A stretch of DNA of 58,966 nt, taken from assembly GCF_004346165.1 (NCBI RefSeq), contig NZ_SLZZ01000021.1, positions 1 to 58,966 on the forward strand. Reading direction: 5' to 3'. The stretch's first letter is position 1. The number at the start of each line of letters is the position of its first letter. This DNA comes from Muricomes intestini. Its GTDB lineage: Bacteria > Bacillota > Clostridia > Lachnospirales > Lachnospiraceae. A model generated the notes under the pieces. The model made no database searches, was not told where the DNA came from, and worked only from the letters and a program-made list of their open reading frames with translations. Positions 55,820-58,966 of the stretch are shown piece after piece. The translations under genes were made by a program, and so were the position numbers.

Positions 55820-58450
55820 ATGGCAAAATGGGTTTATATGTTTACAGAAGGTAATGCAACCATGAGAAACCTTCTTGGCGGTAAAGGCTGTAACCTTGCA
55901 GAGATGACAAATTTAGGTCTTCCGGTACCCCAGGGGTTTACAATTACAACTGAAGCGTGTACTCAGTACTATGAGGACGGCGAGAAGATTAATGATGAGA
56001 TCATGGAACAGATCATGGACTCTATTGTTAAAATGGAAGAGATTACCGGAAAGAAATTCGGTGATAAAGAGAATCCGCTTCTTGTTTCCGTACGTTCAGG
56101 AGCAAGAGCTTCCATGCCGGGTATGATGGATACCATTCTGAACCTTGGCTTAAATGAAGAAGTTGTCAATATACTTGCTGAGAAGTCAGGCAACCCCCGC
56201 TGGGCATGGGACTGCTACAGAAGATTTATTCAGATGTATTCCGATGTAGTTATGGAAGTCGGTAAGAAATATTTTGAAGAGCTTATCGACAAGATGAAAG
56301 AAGAAAAAGGTGTTACACAGGACGTTGACCTGACAGCAGAGGACTTAAAGGTTCTTGCCGGACAGTTTAAGGCAGAATATAAAAAGATGATTGGCGAAGA
56401 TTTTCCGACGGATCCAAAGAAACAGTTGATCGGAGCTATCAAGGCTGTATTCCGTTCATGGGACAACCCGAGAGCTAACGTTTACCGCCGTGACAATGAC
56501 ATCCCGTATTCATGGGGAACAGCTGTCAACGTGCAGATGATGGCATTCGGCAATATGGGAGACACTTCCGGTACAGGTGTTGCATTTACCCGTGATCCTG
56601 CCACAGGAGAGAAGAAGCTCATGGGAGAATTCCTGATGAATGCACAGGGCGAGGATGTTGTTGCCGGTGTCCGTACACCTCAGAAGATCGCCCAGTTACA
56701 GGAGGTTATGCCGGAAGTTTACAAGCAGTTCGTAGACATCTGCCATACATTGGAAGATCATTACAGAGATATGCAGGATATGGAGTTTACCATCGAGGAC
56801 AGAAAGCTTTACATGCTGCAGACACGTAACGGTAAGAGAACAGCACAGGCTGCTCTGAAAATCGCATGTGATCTTGTAGATGAAGGAATGATTACCGAAG
56901 AAAAAGCTGTTGCAATGGTTGATCCGAGAAACCTAGACACATTACTTCACCCACAATTTGACGCTGCTGCTCTGAAAGCTGCCGTGCCGGTCGGACGTGC
57001 GCTGGGCGCGTCACCTGGAGCTGCATGTGGTAAGATTGTATTTACAGCAGACGATGCAAAAGCATGGGATGCAAGAGGAGAGAAGATTGTACTTGTACGT
57101 CTTGAGACATCTCCTGAAGACATTGAAGGTATGAAAGCTGCACAGGGTATCCTGACAGTACGCGGCGGTATGACCTCACACGCTGCTGTTGTTGCCCGTG
57201 GAATGGGTACATGCTGTGTATCCGGATGTGGTGACATCGCAATGGACGAAGCAAACAAGAAATTTATACTTGCAGGGAAAGAATATCACGAAGGAGATGC
57301 AATTTCGCTGGATGGCTCCACAGGTAACATCTATGACGGCATAATCCCGACCGTAGACGCTACGATCGCCGGCGAGTTTGGAAGAATCATGGGCTGGGCT
57401 GATAAGTACAGAACTATGAAGGTCCGTACAAATGCAGATACACCTGAGGATGCTAAGAAGGCACGTGAACTGGGAGCAGAAGGTATCGGACTTTGCCGTA
57501 CTGAGCACATGTTCTTTGCAGGTGACAGAATTGATGCATTCCGTGAAATGATTTGTTCAGATACAGTAGAAGAGAGAGAAAAGGCACTGGAGAAGATTCT
57601 TCCGGTACAGCAGAAGGACTTTGAAGAATTGTATGAAGCACTGGAAGGCAATCCGGTAACCATCCGTTTCCTGGACCCGCCACTTCATGAGTTCGTTCCT
57701 ACAGAGGAAGAGGATATTAAGAAACTTGCTGACACTCAGGGCAAAACAGTAGAGCAAATCAAGACAATCATTGATTCTCTTCATGAGTTCAATCCAATGA
57801 TGGGACACCGTGGATGCCGTCTGGCAGTCACATATCCGGAGATTGCAAAGATGCAGACAAAAGCTGTCATCCGTGCAGCTATCAACGTACAGAAAGCACA
57901 CGCTGACTGGGAAGTTAATCCGGAGATCATGATTCCGTTGATTGGAGATATCAAAGAGTTAAAGTTTGTGAAGAAAATTGTTGTTGAAACAGCTGACGCT
58001 GAGATCGCAGCAGCAGAAAGCGATTTGAAATATCAGGTAGGTACAATGATTGAGGTTCCAAGAGCTGCACTCACAGCTGATGAGATTGCAAAAGAGGCTG
58101 ACTTCTTCTGCTTCGGTACAAATGACTTGACACAGATGACATTCGGATTCTCCCGTGATGATGCAGGCAAGTTTCTGGAATCATACTATGATGCTAAGAT
58201 TTTCGAAAGCGATCCATTTGCAAAACTTGACCAGACAGGTGTGGGCAAGCTGATGGAGATGGCAGTCGAATTAGGAAAACCGGTTAATCCGAAGCTGCAT
58301 GTAGGAATCTGCGGCGAGCACGGTGGAGACCCAAGTTCTGTAGAATTCTGCAACACACTTGGTCTGGACTATGTATCCTGCTCACCATTCCGCGTACCGA
58401 TTGCAAGACTGGCAGCGGCGCAGGCAGCTATACGCAGTAGGGAGGACTAA
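55820..58450 (+). CDS. ppdK: Pyruvate, phosphate dikinase
   Basis: An 876-residue enzyme interconverting pyruvate, ATP and Pi with phosphoenolpyruvate, AMP and PPi. The N-terminal nucleotide-binding domain (GGKGCNLAEMTNLGLPVPQGF, cited in short as LPVPQGFTITTEAC), the central phospho-histidine domain with His454 (GGMTSHAAVVARG), and the C-terminal PEP/pyruvate barrel with GICGEHGGDP and Cys831 are intact. AGGAGG precedes the start. In glycolytic anaerobes it often works as the PPi-linked pyruvate kinase. With hppA in the same window, PPi metabolism is evident. The last residues AAIRSRED differ a little from the usual end, and a coding-like remnant follows directly. Confidence 0.96.
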   Translation: MAKWVYMFTEGNATMRNLLGGKGCNLAEMTNLGLPVPQGFTITTEACTQYYEDGEKINDEIMEQIMDSIVKMEEITGKKFGDKENPLLVSVRSGARASMPGMMDTILNLGLNEEVVNILAEKSGNPRWAWDCYRRFIQMYSDVVMEVGKKYFEELIDKMKEEKGVTQDVDLTAEDLKVLAGQFKAEYKKMIGEDFPTDPKKQLIGAIKAVFRSWDNPRANVYRRDNDIPYSWGTAVNVQMMAFGNMGDTSGTGVAFTRDPATGEKKLMGEFLMNAQGEDVVAGVRTPQKIAQLQEVMPEVYKQFVDICHTLEDHYRDMQDMEFTIEDRKLYMLQTRNGKRTAQAALKIACDLVDEGMITEEKAVAMVDPRNLDTLLHPQFDAAALKAAVPVGRALGASPGAACGKIVFTADDAKAWDARGEKIVLVRLETSPEDIEGMKAAQGILTVRGGMTSHAAVVARGMGTCCVSGCGDIAMDEANKKFILAGKEYHEGDAISLDGSTGNIYDGIIPTVDATIAGEFGRIMGWADKYRTMKVRTNADTPEDAKKARELGAEGIGLCRTEHMFFAGDRIDAFREMICSDTVEEREKALEKILPVQQKDFEELYEALEGNPVTIRFLDPPLHEFVPTEEEDIKKLADTQGKTVEQIKTIIDSLHEFNPMMGHRGCRLAVTYPEIAKMQTKAVIRAAINVQKAHADWEVNPEIMIPLIGDIKELKFVKKIVVETADAEIAAAESDLKYQVGTMIEVPRAALTADEIAKEADFFCFGTNDLTQMTFGFSRDDAGKFLESYYDAKIFESDPFAKLDQTGVGKLMEMAVELGKPVNPKLHVGICGEHGGDPSSVEFCNTLGLDYVSCSPFRVPIARLAAAQAAIRSRED

Positions 58451-58565
58451 TCTATACTTTGAATTTAAGGTAGATTACGAAGCCGCTAAAGCCTTTAGGA
58501 AAGCCAATGGGGGCTACTTACGTAACTTTCAGTGGAAAGACCTGACGGTGGAAGTGTATATTTAG
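58451..58565 (+). pseudogene. Possible 3' remnant of a lost gene
   Basis: Right after ppdK, one frame reads about 37 codons with coding-like composition: LYFEFKVDYEAAKAFRK then ANGGYLRNFQWKDLTVEVYI and a stop at 58563-58565. Upstream in the same frame is ppdK out of phase, so no start exists. It could be the C-terminal end of a gene brought in or truncated by rearrangement. I recognise no family. Confidence 0.35.
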
Positions 58566-58570
58566 AATTT

Positions 58571-58612
58571 AAGCAGATGTATCATATAAATTGGATACAT
58601 CTGCTTTTTTTA
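58571..58612 (+). terminator. Terminator of ppdK
   Basis: A perfect 11-bp stem GCAGATGTATC (58573-58583) and GATACATCTGC (58594-58604) with a ten-base loop and a run of T at 58605-58611. Confidence 0.92.
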
Positions 58613-58648
58613 TATAATAGGAAATTCCTATATTTTGAACAGAACAGG

Positions 58649-58674
58649 AAAAAAGCCCGCTGAAAAAAGCGGGC
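58649..58674 (-). terminator. Terminator of the small minus-strand gene
   Basis: GCCCGC (58655-58660) and GCGGGC (58669-58674) form the stem; on the minus strand six U follow (58654-58649). It is 23 bases past the stop at 58697. Confidence 0.85.
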
Positions 58675-58696
58675 GCAGAAAACAGACCATAAAGGA

Positions 58697-58891
58697 TCAG
58701 AAGATATAAAAACCTTCTTCTCCAAAACCGTCATCTTCCGGTGCATCAAATTCGTGGAGAAAAAAATCCATGTCCAGAAGATCACTGTCACTCATATGCT
58801 GGATGTCATAAGGCGTCATGCCCTCTGGTGGATTTTGTGTATATTGTTTTCTTAGCTGCCCTGCAAGTTCGCGTTCTGAAATTGTATCGAT
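58697..58891 (-). CDS. Small acidic protein with apparent AUC start
   Basis: A 64-residue frame reads IDTISERELAGQLRKQYTQ, then PPEGMTPYDIQHMSDSDLL and an acidic end with DAPEDDGFGEEGFYIF. There is a perfect GGAGG (58904-58900) eight bases before an ATC codon; the in-frame stop TAA is seven codons further up, and no ATG, GTG or TTG lies between. The next in-frame ATG is codon 25 and has no site. AUC is a rare but known bacterial start. An extended -10 (TGG-TATAAT on the minus strand near 58935-58927) and a terminator bracket it. I recognise no family. Confidence 0.65.
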   Translation of the reverse strand: MDTISERELAGQLRKQYTQNPPEGMTPYDIQHMSDSDLLDMDFFLHEFDAPEDDGFGEEGFYIF

Positions 58892-58926
58892 AGTAACCGC
58901 CTCCGTTTCTGCTTAGATTAATCTGA

Positions 58927-58935
58927 TTATACCAT
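58927..58935 (-). promoter_or_regulatory. Extended -10 of the small acidic-protein gene
   Basis: On the minus strand TGG-TATAAT precedes the ribosome site by about 22 bases; TTTCAA lies 17 bases upstream of TATAAT as a possible -35. This sets the gene up as a monocistronic unit. Confidence 0.55.
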
Positions 58936-58966
58936 GAAATAAGAGGCCTTGAAAGAGTTACACAGA

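Overview
The window is a 59-kb stretch of chromosome from a low-to-moderate-GC anaerobic Firmicute, most likely a Lachnospiraceae member (Clostridium cluster XIVa). The reasons are the Bacillus/Clostridium-type housekeeping order (priA-def-fmt-rsmB-rlmN-prpC-prkC-rsgA-rpe-thiN; era-yqzL-recO-glyS), a single-chain pyruvate:ferredoxin oxidoreductase, pyruvate phosphate dikinase, a membrane pyrophosphatase, an M-box and a CIRCE operator. The genus cannot be fixed by eye. There is no rRNA, tRNA, CRISPR array, prophage or intact insertion sequence. Almost all of it is core genome; the unusual material lies in the intergenic regions.

Layout. 1-3 kb: ilvE converges on mgtE, which is driven from a TTGACA promoter through an M-box Mg2+ riboswitch and terminator; a short leader ORF overlaps the mgtE start. 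3-10 kb: a SAM methyltransferase, hslO, nadE, a molybdopterin-binding protein and an OmpR/HisKA two-component pair. 10-12.7 kb (minus): an unknown membrane protein and a CstA-family transporter. 12.7-17.8 kb: clpB under a CIRCE operator, followed closely by dinB and a membrane acyltransferase. 17.8-31.3 kb: murE, priA and the long translation/protein-phosphorylation cluster ending in thiN. 31.3-39.3 kb: ychF, lgt, hppA, nifJ. 39.3-42.1 kb: a long hairpin, minus-strand corA, then glpK. 42.1-49.9 kb: a repeat-rich leader, an M16C peptidase, era, yqzL, recO, glyS and an M18 aminopeptidase. 50-58.5 kb: a second M18 aminopeptidase, minus-strand sstT, tdh-kbl and ppdK. The right end carries a small minus-strand acidic-protein gene that seems to start at AUC.

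How the genes work together. nifJ, ppdK and hppA fit a pyruvate/ferredoxin, pyrophosphate-sparing energy metabolism. tdh-kbl would degrade threonine to glycine and acetyl-CoA, next to a serine/threonine importer (sstT). prpC-prkC is the PASTA kinase/phosphatase pair, encoded with translation-quality genes and downstream of murE. clpB-dinB probably shares HrcA/CIRCE control.

The most unusual signal is a small repeat found four times at two loci: a 13-nt-loop hairpin with covarying arms. In three copies it follows a TGnTATAAT extended -10 box at an identical 7-nt spacing, so transcripts would start with the hairpin. Other points of note are the AUC-start gene, an 89-bp inverted repeat before an 11-codon ORF, a 63-bp dispersed repeat, a palindrome over the tdh -35 box, and the folded ppdK leader.

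All calls are from reading the sequence; no database search or folding program was run.
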